From Candidatus Brocadiaceae bacterium S225 (lineage in GTDB: Bacteria; Planctomycetota; Brocadiia; Brocadiales; Scalinduaceae), in contig SMSL01000006.1 of NCBI GenBank assembly GCA_007859995.1, positions 100,806 through 164,805 of the forward strand: 64,000 nt of DNA. The letters run 5' to 3'. Numbering within the stretch: position 1 is the stretch's first letter; each line of letters opens with the position of its first letter. Shown piece by piece: positions 27,256 through 34,456 of this stretch. Under the pieces are notes generated by a model. It did not search any database, had not been told where the DNA came from, and saw only the letters and a program-made list of their open reading frames with translations. The translations under genes and the position numbers were made by a program.

Positions 27256-28515
27256 ATGGAAAAGAGAATAATTTATATGTGCAAAATTGTATCAAATGTT
27301 AATTTATTTATGATCACGCTACTCTTGATCTTTTATCTGGGAGCCAGTAGTGGTTATGCTAAAGAGACAATAAGTAAGACTGAGCCTGTCCAGGTATCAA
27401 AGGTATCCGCGAAGAAAACGGATTCATGCACAGTTAGATGTCATGTCAATTATATGGCATATGAAAATAAATTTGAAGTGACTCAAAGATCGGAGATTTT
27501 CAGGCACAAGACACATTCATTTGAGCAGAACCTGGATTGTACTTCATGTCATGACAGTAGTGAGGTTAATACTGAGGGGCATGGTAAATTAACAATAAAA
27601 AAAGAAAACTGCCTTGAGTGTCATCATGTTAAACTAAAGGAATCTGAGTGCAAAAGATGCCATCAGAATATTGATGAGAATCCCATGAAGTATAAAGAAG
27701 AGAAATTTATCCATGGCTTTACCGTTGAAAGCGATGTCGACTGTGGGTTATGTCACGTTAAAGATCCAAATGCTTCATTGAAAAATGAAGAGATCAACTG
27801 TGTTAAATGCCACCATACAACCCCTGATCTTGATTGTGCAAAGTGCCATAAAAATGATCTGGACAAGTATCATGATACAGTCTCGGAGAAAGTAGACAGT
27901 CTTTCATGGAGTGTATCATTCAGACATTCACAGCATCCGGAACAGTATTTGTCCTGTAAGGAGTGCCACTCAATCAGTCGTGAAGTTGATTCCGGTATTG
28001 TGGAATATTCACAAAACTGCAGCAAATGTCACCATACTTCAGAGGAACCATCAGGTTGTACCAAATGTCACATGGAACCCAATGAATTCTTACAGGGAAG
28101 GGCCGGCATTGACGGCGTTGCTCTTTTACCGGATATGATGTCCAGGGCGATTAAATGTGAGGATTGTCACAGGTATAATGATGAAAAATTAAAATTCAGG
28201 GGAGTAGAAGAACGGTGTGTAACGTGTCACAATGAAGATTATGGGAAATTGTACAGTGCCTGGACAAAAACAATTGAGAAGAGATTGGAAAAATTCAACA
28301 GTCGTGTGCAGAATCTGGTTGAAAACAGCAATGTTGATTTCTTAAAAAAAACGAATATTGATGATGACAAAGATGTGGATACAGGGGAGGGGTTAGATAT
28401 AGACACATTTATTAATGAAACAGGCGTTACTGTGGATTTAATAACAAAATACGGAACACACAATTTTAACCTGACAAGGGCGATTCTGGATAGACTTGAA
28501 GAGAAGGTAAAGTAG
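27256..28515 (+). CDS. Periplasmic multiheme c-type cytochrome, 12 candidate haem sites
   Basis: A signal peptide (cleavage near SGYA, residue ~35) leads to a 419-residue protein with eleven CXXCH motifs: CTSCH, CLECH, CKRCH, CGLCH, CVKCH, CAKCH, CKECH, CSKCH, CTKCH, CEDCH and CVTCH. A twelfth site at residues 58-63 reads CTVRCH, a CX3CH spacing. Many extra His residues (HH after several motifs, RHKTH, FRHSQH) fit bis-His ligation as in class III/c7-type cytochromes. The last ~110 residues lack haem motifs and are charged and helical. It probably carries electrons in the periplasm. No oxidoreductase partner is adjacent, so the pathway is unknown. Confidence 0.9.
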   Translation: MEKRIIYMCKIVSNVNLFMITLLLIFYLGASSGYAKETISKTEPVQVSKVSAKKTDSCTVRCHVNYMAYENKFEVTQRSEIFRHKTHSFEQNLDCTSCHDSSEVNTEGHGKLTIKKENCLECHHVKLKESECKRCHQNIDENPMKYKEEKFIHGFTVESDVDCGLCHVKDPNASLKNEEINCVKCHHTTPDLDCAKCHKNDLDKYHDTVSEKVDSLSWSVSFRHSQHPEQYLSCKECHSISREVDSGIVEYSQNCSKCHHTSEEPSGCTKCHMEPNEFLQGRAGIDGVALLPDMMSRAIKCEDCHRYNDEKLKFRGVEERCVTCHNEDYGKLYSAWTKTIEKRLEKFNSRVQNLVENSNVDFLKKTNIDDDKDVDTGEGLDIDTFINETGVTVDLITKYGTHNFNLTRAILDRLEEKVK

Positions 28516-28728
28516 TTTTTCCACAAAATTAACAGTTCGCAAGGATATGGGAAGTATCGATACAATGAGCATGAAATATTGATAGGTATTTAGTTGAACA
28601 TATTAATGTTTCTGTTTATATTGGATATATCATAAATGATTCTTCATAGGAAACTTCTTCAAAGTGTTCCTGTTTTTAAACAGGAATCTTCTCAATAACC
28701 AAAATATCAGGATAGTGTAATTATTGAT

Positions 28729-28871
28729 ACCTAAATTGAGCGATTTTATTTCCTATACGGTAGTAGCCGCCCGCCTGAGTCGGCGTTCGCTCTCATCCGA
28801 TGGGTGCATGTGAATTTCACGTAAGTTACGCACCCTAAAGGGTGCGGCTACTTAAATCGCTTAATTTAGGT
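28729..28871 (+). repeat. MITE family 1, copy C (best preserved)
   Basis: The 143-bp element has 18-bp terminal inverted repeats with one mismatch: ACCTAAATTGAGCGATTT at 28729-28746 and its partner AAATCGCTTAATTTAGGT at 28854-28871. GAT occurs at both outer borders and could be a short target duplication. Inside are GTAGTAGCCGCC, CGATGGGTGCATGTG and GGTGCGGCTACTT, shared with copies A and B. It contains no gene. The remaining gap 28516-28939 also holds a TTCCTGTTT/AAACAGGAA hairpin near 28670 without a T-run. Confidence 0.85.
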
Positions 28872-28939
28872 GATAGTTATAGAATGATATGTAGAGTAAT
28901 TAAATTTTTTAGTATTGTTGAAGGAAGGGTAAGTCTATC

Positions 28940-29518
28940 GTGTATAAGTTAATTAGTTGTTGGGTTTTTGTTTGTATGTTTTTTGTTGGTCAGTTAAGTC
29001 TTGCTCAGGGACTGGAGCCTAGCCCATCCGGGTGGGAGCAGGCACATAAGGACGCTCTGGCGAAAGTAGCGGCGGCAGAGAAGGAAGCAATGGCAAATGC
29101 AGAGAAGGAAGCAATGGCAAAGACTGCTATGGAAATGGCAGAGGAGGCGATGGCCAAGGCAGTGGAAGCCTTGGCGAAGGCAGAGGAAGCATTGTTAAAG
29201 ACATCAGAAGCTAAGAGGGAATCGACAGCGAAGACTGAAGACGCTACGGCGAAGGCAGATGAGGCGCTAACGAGGGCAGATGAGGCAATGGCAACGGCTG
29301 GGGACGCTAAGAATGAATCAGTGGTGAAGGCAGCGGAAACAATGACAAAGGTAGAGGAGATTAAGAAGGAATTGATGGCGAGGGCAGATGAGGCGATGGT
29401 GAAGGCAGAGGAAACAATGGCAAAGGTAGAGGAGGTTAAGAAGGAACCGGTGGCAAAGACGGTGAAGGAAGCCGCGAAAGAACAAAAGCAGACACGCGCC
29501 TGGGAGTTCTGGAAGTAG
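28940..29518 (+). CDS. Exported Ala/Glu/Lys-rich coiled-coil repeat protein
   Basis: A GTG start follows GGAAGGG. The 192-residue product has a signal peptide (MYKLISCWVFVCMFFVGQLS, cleavage near LAQG) and then ~150 residues of degenerate 7- and 14-residue repeats such as EEAMAKAVEALAKAEEA and EETMAKVEEVKKE. These form a long amphipathic helix, ending with RAWEFWK. It resembles structural Lpp/TolA-like helical spacers in composition, but no lipobox or conserved domain is visible. A long antisense frame in the same region is a by-product of the repeats. Function unknown; a periplasmic spacer or scaffold is the most natural guess. Confidence 0.65.
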   Translation: MYKLISCWVFVCMFFVGQLSLAQGLEPSPSGWEQAHKDALAKVAAAEKEAMANAEKEAMAKTAMEMAEEAMAKAVEALAKAEEALLKTSEAKRESTAKTEDATAKADEALTRADEAMATAGDAKNESVVKAAETMTKVEEIKKELMARADEAMVKAEETMAKVEEVKKEPVAKTVKEAAKEQKQTRAWEFWK

Positions 29519-29532
29519 TGATGATCAAATGT

Positions 29533-30089
29533 AAAGGGGGTCAGTCCTCGCAATTAAGTATTGGGTATTCCTCAATATTGCTATATTCTTGCTTATGCCA
29601 AGAAATCCGAGGATTGAGTATGGTGGAGCGGTATATCATGTGATGAGTCGTGGTAATAGACAGGAGGAGATTTTCCGGGATGATACTGACCGTGAACTGT
29701 TTCTTCAAACCTTAACGGAAGTATGTGCAAAGACTGGCTGGGTTATTCATGCTTATGTACTCATGGATAACCATTATCACATTCTCCTGGAAACCCCGGA
29801 ACCCAACCTGGTCTTTGGTATGAAGTGGTTTCAAGGAACGTATACTCAGAGATTTAATGCGAGAAATAGAGTCCTGGAGTCATTGCCCAGGGGTGCTCCT
29901 GAGAAAAAGGCTCTTGTATGGTATATTCTGAGCAAAACAACTGTTAGTAATGACTGGCTATCACAATACCTGTTTTGTGGCCATCCCAGCAACATCCCAC
30001 TCTGTATTAATGCTGTTAAAGATAAAAAGAGTAAAGTTCTTAATAGATTAGTTGCGAAATTACTTAAATGTGAGGGCTGACCCTTTTAT
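29533..30089 (+). mobile_element. REP-type Y1 transposon with inverted ends
   Basis: The left end AAAGGGGGTCAGTCCTCGCA (29533-29552) is complementary, with a few mismatches, to the right end TGTGAGGGCTGACCCTTTTA (30069-30088). These bracket the Y1 transposase gene, whose stop codon lies inside the right end. A second dyad just inside the left end (AGTATTG... CAATATT) resembles the hairpin these enzymes recognise. Confidence 0.7.
29595..30080 (+). CDS. REP-associated tyrosine transposase (Y1/RAYT), internally deleted
   Basis: The N-terminal ~95 residues are a standard Y1_Tnp domain: MPRNPRIEYGGAVYHVMSRG and the HUH metal site in LMDNHYHILLETPEPN. After QRFNARNRV the sequence jumps to LESLPRGAPEKKALVWYILS, which normally lies about 100 residues further on. 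The central segment with the catalytic tyrosine helix region is therefore deleted in frame. At ~160 residues the protein is well below the usual 230-330 and probably inactive. The ATG at 29595 is preferred to a TTG two codons upstream. Confidence 0.8.
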   Translation: MPRNPRIEYGGAVYHVMSRGNRQEEIFRDDTDRELFLQTLTEVCAKTGWVIHAYVLMDNHYHILLETPEPNLVFGMKWFQGTYTQRFNARNRVLESLPRGAPEKKALVWYILSKTTVSNDWLSQYLFCGHPSNIPLCINAVKDKKSKVLNRLVAKLLKCEG

Positions 30090-30091
30090 CA

Positions 30092-30217
30092 CGATTTGGA
30101 GAGGACCCAGAAATCACATCTGAAAAAATAATTGTTCGAATGAAAAAGAAAAGGAATTTACCGGCACTGTTGAATGAAATGGAAAAATTCGAAAATATTG
30201 TCACCCTGTATGGATAA
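30092..30217 (+). pseudogene. C-terminal fragment of an unidentified gene
   Basis: A 41-codon open stretch (RFGEDPEITSEKIIVRMKKK, then LPALLNEMEKFENIVTLYG and stop) begins directly at the right end of the Y1 element and has no start codon. It reads like the tail of a gene whose front was lost or displaced by the transposon. The parent family is not recognised. Confidence 0.35.
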
Positions 30218-30333
30218 CAAGAAGTTAATTATTACTGGTTCGTCTACTACTTGAATTTAGGGCTAATTTTTTACCATGAAAGTCTATGATTAATGTAACA
30301 CACTAATAAGTGAGAATATTTAAGGTATAATAC

Positions 30334-30834
30334 ATGCATATAAAAAATATTTTAACCAAAGTAAAAAAACATGATTTTCGAGGCTATAATTACCTTGAGG
30401 ATGCCAATATTTCTGATTATTTTAAAGCCGACGAGTATTTTAGCTATTACAAATCACAAATACATGTTGCTCCACGCAGGGATATATCAGAACAAATTCT
30501 TTCTCACAATATTCCTTTTCTTTTCTCCTTAATAGATGAAGATATATGTAAGAAAATTGATAATGTAATAAAAGACAGTATTTTTAACCAAACTGTTGAT
30601 ATTAAAACAAATATTAATAACTCTGCAAAAGCAATAAATCACCAAGGTTACAAATTGTTAAAAATCAAGGATAACCTAACTCCGGATTATCTGAAATCAT
30701 GCTATAGAAATGCAGCCAGAAAACACCACCCTGATTTGGGTGGTAAAAAAAAAGATATGCAAATAATAAATGAGGAGAATGGACAATTTCCGCAATTTAT
30801 TGAAGACATATCTGTTTGGTGTAGGAGAGGATGA
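30334..30834 (+). CDS. J-domain (DnaJ-like) protein, C-terminus in another frame
   Basis: The 166-residue product is AT-rich. It ends in a J-domain: INHQGYKLLKIKDNLTPDYLKSCYRNAARKHHPDLGGKKKDMQIINE, with the HPD motif that stimulates Hsp70 ATPase. The J-domain's last helix is cut short by a change to QFPQFIEDISVWCRRG. The overlapping +1 frame from 30770 continues with a 379-residue protein. The two may be halves of one gene broken by a frameshift, or two coupled genes. The N-terminal ~95 residues match nothing recognised. Confidence 0.55.
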   Translation: MHIKNILTKVKKHDFRGYNYLEDANISDYFKADEYFSYYKSQIHVAPRRDISEQILSHNIPFLFSLIDEDICKKIDNVIKDSIFNQTVDIKTNINNSAKAINHQGYKLLKIKDNLTPDYLKSCYRNAARKHHPDLGGKKKDMQIINEENGQFPQFIEDISVWCRRG

Positions 30835-31909
30835 AGGTAATTTTCTAAATGTATCAATAATTAAGTCTGTGGAAGATTTCAGATTTCTTTTGGCAAATCA
30901 GTTATTAGAAATTTGTGTTGACGTTTTTTGTGTCGATAAGGGACTGGATATTTTTGATTATATTAATGACTTCTTATTGACAACTAAAAGATATGAGGAT
31001 TATTTCTTTGATTTAAACAATGGAAATATTAATAAATTGGCGATACTGTTGTTTAAAGCAAATATGAAGGAACAAGCCAATAAAATATTGAAAATATTGA
31101 CAAAAATGGGTGAGCCAAAAGTTAATGAAAAATTAAGAGAATGGAAGCCATGCGCATGGTACTCTACTGAAAAAGAAGCAAGAGAAAGCCATATCGATTA
31201 TTATTATGGTGACTGTGAAAAAAAAATAAAAGGCCCGAGGAAAATTAGGATAACAATAAATCATCAAGTTCAGGCGAACCACGCCTATCGGTTGGGTATT
31301 ATTGATCAAGAGAAATATCACAATTTATCTGAAAAGTTTAAGGAAAAAAAAGACGCTAATTATATTATTCAGAATAAATTGGATGAATACGCCAAAAGTG
31401 AAGGTTTCCTAGAAGATTTGAAGGTTTATAAAATTCCGAAAGGTATTCCAATCAAAAGAATGATACCCAGCGCAGGTTACTATAGCGAAATGTTTACTAA
31501 CCTTACAGAAGATCAGAAAATAGAATATGTAAATGCATTCAAAAGTCCGATTAAATTAGAATTGATCAAAAAGTATCTATACACAAGAATGATGACCTAT
31601 GTTTTGTCACTAATACAAAACTTTGATGATCAATTTCTGACTCAAAAAGTTATAAAAGAATGTAAAATACTGTCTGAAACATTAAACCAAAAAAATGATG
31701 ACATCTTATTAATAATGAAGTTTTTCAATTATTTAAATTCTCTTGATTCAAAAGAAAGGCAGATAAAATTGGACTACTTAATCAACATATCCTCAAAAAA
31801 TGAAACAACGGATGGGTATTATGCGTTGTATGATAAGTTTAATTTCCAGAAATTTAGATTATGGTGTTATTCTGAATATGTAAACAACTACCATGAAAGA
31901 AAAGACTGA
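30770..31909 (+). CDS. Uncharacterised AT-rich protein overlapping the J-domain gene
   Basis: The 379-residue product overlaps the end of the J-domain frame by 65 bp. It is lysine- and asparagine-rich, mostly helical, and contains a short segment with REWKPCAWYSTEKEARESHI and RKIRITINHQVQANHAYRLG. No signal peptide, membrane segment or catalytic motif is evident. There is no good ribosome-binding site at 30770, and two stops lie just upstream in this frame. Translation therefore depends on coupling to the preceding gene or on a frameshift. The low GC and isolation suggest horizontal origin. Confidence 0.55.
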   Translation: MRRMDNFRNLLKTYLFGVGEDEGNFLNVSIIKSVEDFRFLLANQLLEICVDVFCVDKGLDIFDYINDFLLTTKRYEDYFFDLNNGNINKLAILLFKANMKEQANKILKILTKMGEPKVNEKLREWKPCAWYSTEKEARESHIDYYYGDCEKKIKGPRKIRITINHQVQANHAYRLGIIDQEKYHNLSEKFKEKKDANYIIQNKLDEYAKSEGFLEDLKVYKIPKGIPIKRMIPSAGYYSEMFTNLTEDQKIEYVNAFKSPIKLELIKKYLYTRMMTYVLSLIQNFDDQFLTQKVIKECKILSETLNQKNDDILLIMKFFNYLNSLDSKERQIKLDYLINISSKNETTDGYYALYDKFNFQKFRLWCYSEYVNNYHERKD

Positions 31910-31976
31910 AAAAATATTTCTTAAAGGTCTAAACATATTGAAAAAGAAATCATCCTTCGCATAGAAACAAAAAGAT

Positions 31977-32174
31977 ATGGTGAAAGTAATTAAATTTCCA
32001 TACAGAGATGGTATAACAGAAAAACTCGTAAAAACAGATAAGAGTCAAGTCAAATTAGACATTGAGGCTCCAAAGGACATAACCATTAACAGGGAAGAAG
32101 TGTATATGAAAGATCAAGTGGAAATGTGTTACCTTCTGATTAGGGCATGGTTAATCATATCAAAGAATAATTGA
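31977..32174 (+). CDS. Small hypothetical protein
   Basis: A 65-residue product (MVKVIKFPYRDGITEKLVKT... YLLIRAWLIISKNN) 67 bp after the previous gene, same strand and similarly AT-rich. No recognised motif. Its position suggests membership of the small J-domain gene group, but coding status is uncertain. Confidence 0.35.
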   Translation: MVKVIKFPYRDGITEKLVKTDKSQVKLDIEAPKDITINREEVYMKDQVEMCYLLIRAWLIISKNN

Positions 32175-32223
32175 ATAAAAGAGAAGTATATACTTTCAGG
32201 TAAATAGATATAATTTGTAAAAA

Positions 32224-32511
32224 ATGAATTGTGAAGTTTGTCTTGAACAAATAGAAATGAATGAAAGTGGATTTGATAGATATAATCATGATTACTGTCT
32301 TTTTCATCCTGATGGATCTTATAGTCATAAATATAATGATTATAGTAAAAAGCTTCATCCTGACGACGATGAAGCTAAATATGATGTAATGGTATGTCCT
32401 AAATGTGTTATTCAAAAAAAAGGGAAAATTGAAACTCCAGAATATTTAAATAAAATGCAACCTAAAATATGGTTAATACTCCATATAAAGAAAATTAAAG
32501 GAATATTGTAA
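32224..32511 (+). CDS. Small protein with two CxxC pairs, possible zinc finger
   Basis: The 95-residue product starts MNCEVCLEQIEMNESGFDRY and has a second pair in VMVCPKCVIQKKGKIETPEY, about 55 residues apart, with several His between (NHDYCLFHPDGSYSHK). The spacing fits one structural zinc site. It is the last gene of the AT-rich group beginning at 30334. No family is recognised. Confidence 0.5.
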   Translation: MNCEVCLEQIEMNESGFDRYNHDYCLFHPDGSYSHKYNDYSKKLHPDDDEAKYDVMVCPKCVIQKKGKIETPEYLNKMQPKIWLILHIKKIKGIL

Positions 32512-32673
32512 AGACTGGTGATGATAAGGTTATGACGACACCGCTTAATATCAAATATAAGGATATGTTTTTAAGAGCGTATAAACAGGTAAGAGAGATT
32601 AAGAGGGAGTTGTGAGGGGTATGAAGCAAGGAAAAAGAATAAGGGAGAATTAAATAAAGGGACAAAATGATTA

Positions 32674-32812
32674 TTCATACAAAAACCCAGCGTCATTCGG
32701 TTAGGTTTTTGCGTATGCAAAATCTTTTTTCTGTTTTTTGGTATTGTGTTGATTCACGGTGAACCAACACAACACAACCTCTCCTAATAATTCAAAAGAT
32801 TTTTTGTATGAA
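32674..32812 (+). repeat. Miniature inverted-repeat element containing the IS-end motif
   Basis: TTCATACAAAAA at 32674-32685 is repeated inverted at 32801-32812, giving 12-bp ends on a ~139-bp element. Inside are the GGTTAGGTTTTTGCGTATG motif (32688-32717, copy 3) and a hairpin TTGTGTTGATTCAC / GGTGAACCAACACAA centred near 32759. No gene inside. The surrounding 32512-33272 holds only short broken frames (for example a 27-codon frame from 32533) and nothing recognisable. Confidence 0.6.
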
Positions 32813-33256
32813 CTCTAATGTTATTTACATTTAAAGAGAGACTAGCTCCTTCACCTTGCTTATCTCCTAAATATAGACACTGAGAGGATGTTCCTATCTT
32901 TTCCTTTTGACAGTGAAGTTGTTAATACGGAGATTTCTGAGATTAAGAGAAAAAGAAGAATACTTGGAAAATAACGTACTAAAATATTGCTTAGAACAGT
33001 AGAAACCTTTTCGGCTAAGCTCTGGTTAGGAATACACAGGTATTTGGTGTGCAATGTCACACTGTTGCAAGGCACGCTATTGTGCCATGGCACTCTTTCC
33101 TCTAATTACTTATATTTGTCTCTTCCATTTATCTCATTTCTTTACAAATACTTACTATTCCGTCTGTCTTCAAAGAAGAAATGGTATCGTAGTTGCGCTG
33201 GATAGTCTTCTGGTTGATCAACAAAATTTCTAAGCATATTTTTCTATTTTCTACAA

Positions 33257-33265
33257 GGGGGGGGG
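33257..33265 (+). repeat. Run of nine G in a ribosome-binding position
   Basis: A homopolymer of nine G ends 7 bases before the ATG at 33273 and is the only Shine-Dalgarno-like sequence for that gene. Length variation here would change spacing and hence translation. Confidence 0.6.
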
Positions 33266-33272
33266 TAATTAA

Positions 33273-33848
33273 ATGATTAACGCAACGAGCTTCGCTAGTC
33301 AAAACTGGGTTATTACGCCGACGGCAATGGCGGATTGTGTATCTCCACAAGTTTTTGAAGACCCATCGAAAAAAACCCCAGTAAAACAACCAGTGCCTGG
33401 TTGTAAGAATCAATGGTTGTTAGTGCTTTCTGGGGTAGTTCATCTCGGCCTCAAAGGAGGTAATGGATGGGTGCGTGAGGATGTAAAAATCTTCCCTGAC
33501 ATACAGGCACCAATGAACTATGTTATTAACCGCAACAGCATTCTTGTTCCAAACGAGCCTCATCAGAAGGACTTTCAGGTCGACCAGTGGGCCCCGCACG
33601 CAAGCCTAAGTTCAATGCTTAATCTTGAGCATTCCGTAAATTCTGGGTTTGCAGTTGATTCTTGGCGGCCAAGCCCGTTTCGTACAGAGACAGATTTTGT
33701 TGTAGGAGGCGCACCATTCGGGAATCTGTTTGATGGAATTTTGGTTAATGTGGCTGTTCGGGATATAGATGCTATTCTTTATCGGTTGAGTTACCACATT
33801 ACGTTAATCGGCACAATAAGGTATCGAGCACAATCCGTCATCGATTAA
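33273..33848 (+). CDS. Uncharacterised 191-residue protein
   Basis: The frame has balanced codon use, higher GC than the AT-rich group before it, a clear ATG and a terminator after it, so it is probably expressed. The sequence is rich in beta-forming residues and Pro/Trp (NQWLLVLSGVVHLGLKGGNG, ILVPNEPHQKDFQVDQWAPH). It ends with a hydrophobic strand (ILYRLSYHITLIGTIRYRA). No signal peptide or catalytic motif is seen and no family is recognised. It stands alone between repeat debris and the TPR gene. Confidence 0.55.
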   Translation: MINATSFASQNWVITPTAMADCVSPQVFEDPSKKTPVKQPVPGCKNQWLLVLSGVVHLGLKGGNGWVREDVKIFPDIQAPMNYVINRNSILVPNEPHQKDFQVDQWAPHASLSSMLNLEHSVNSGFAVDSWRPSPFRTETDFVVGGAPFGNLFDGILVNVAVRDIDAILYRLSYHITLIGTIRYRAQSVID

Positions 33849-33855
33849 CACCGCC

Positions 33856-33899
33856 GGGAGTGTCGCCTTCCACCTAGAAAGACGATACTCCCATATTTT
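33856..33899 (+). terminator. Probable intrinsic terminator
   Basis: GGGAGTGTCGCCTT at 33856-33869 pairs, allowing G-U, with AAGACGATACTCCC ending at 33892; ATATTTTC follows. It lies 8 bp after the stop codon of the preceding gene. Confidence 0.65.
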
Positions 33900-34060
33900 C
33901 ACTGTCCACAACCGCTAATTTCCCCGTATATAGAAAAAATCGATTGCGACAATTTGTCGCTTTATTATCTGGAAAGTGACAATGACATACCAATATAAAA
34001 GCTAATCTTTGTCACGAGAAAAGCAGAGTCTTTGTGTCACGAAAGCGTTGATAATGATTC

Positions 34061-34261
34061 ATGATTAACGGTTGTAACTGCGAAAAAGATGGAGGAAGAC
34101 CATCCGAAGTATGCATACAGGTGCAGACTTTTAACTACCTTATTGTTCTGCGGTCAAAAGCCGTGGTGCTGTGCGATGAGGCTAAATCAAGGGTTACTCG
34201 TCAAGTGTGGATCAAAAAGATGAGCGCTAAGCGAACTTTTGTAGGTGTCGAAAACTTGTAA
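34061..34261 (+). CDS. Doubtful small open frame
   Basis: A 66-codon frame (MINGCNCEKDGGRPSEVCIQ... RTFVGVENL) occupies part of the 600-bp gap 33849-34456. It has no ribosome-binding site or recognised motif, so it is probably not a gene. No other feature is visible in this gap apart from the terminator at its left end. Confidence 0.15.
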   Translation: MINGCNCEKDGGRPSEVCIQVQTFNYLIVLRSKAVVLCDEAKSRVTRQVWIKKMSAKRTFVGVENL

Positions 34262-34456
34262 GACGTTGTCAAAACCAGGGCTCTGATCCTGTTCTGAGAT
34301 AAGTATAGAAGTCACCTGTTTACTGACTATATGGCAACCGGCATAGAGAAGGCATGAGTTTGATCCGGGCTTTTTTATTGAATAACCGACCTCCTTCTTG
34401 CACTCTTTTCTGGTGCTTTTTCAATGGAATTATTACCGGTTTACGGCTTAAACGGT

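Noticed and set aside
29005..29553. A 182-codon open frame antisense to the coiled-coil gene
   Set aside because: It mirrors the repetitive Ala/Glu/Lys codons of the + strand gene and has no ribosome-binding site; the + strand has a signal peptide and coherent heptads.
30743..30752. Slippage at the A9 run as the cause of the J-domain frame change
   Set aside because: In the +1 frame two stop codons (TAA TAA) follow the A run before 30770, so any shift must occur after them.
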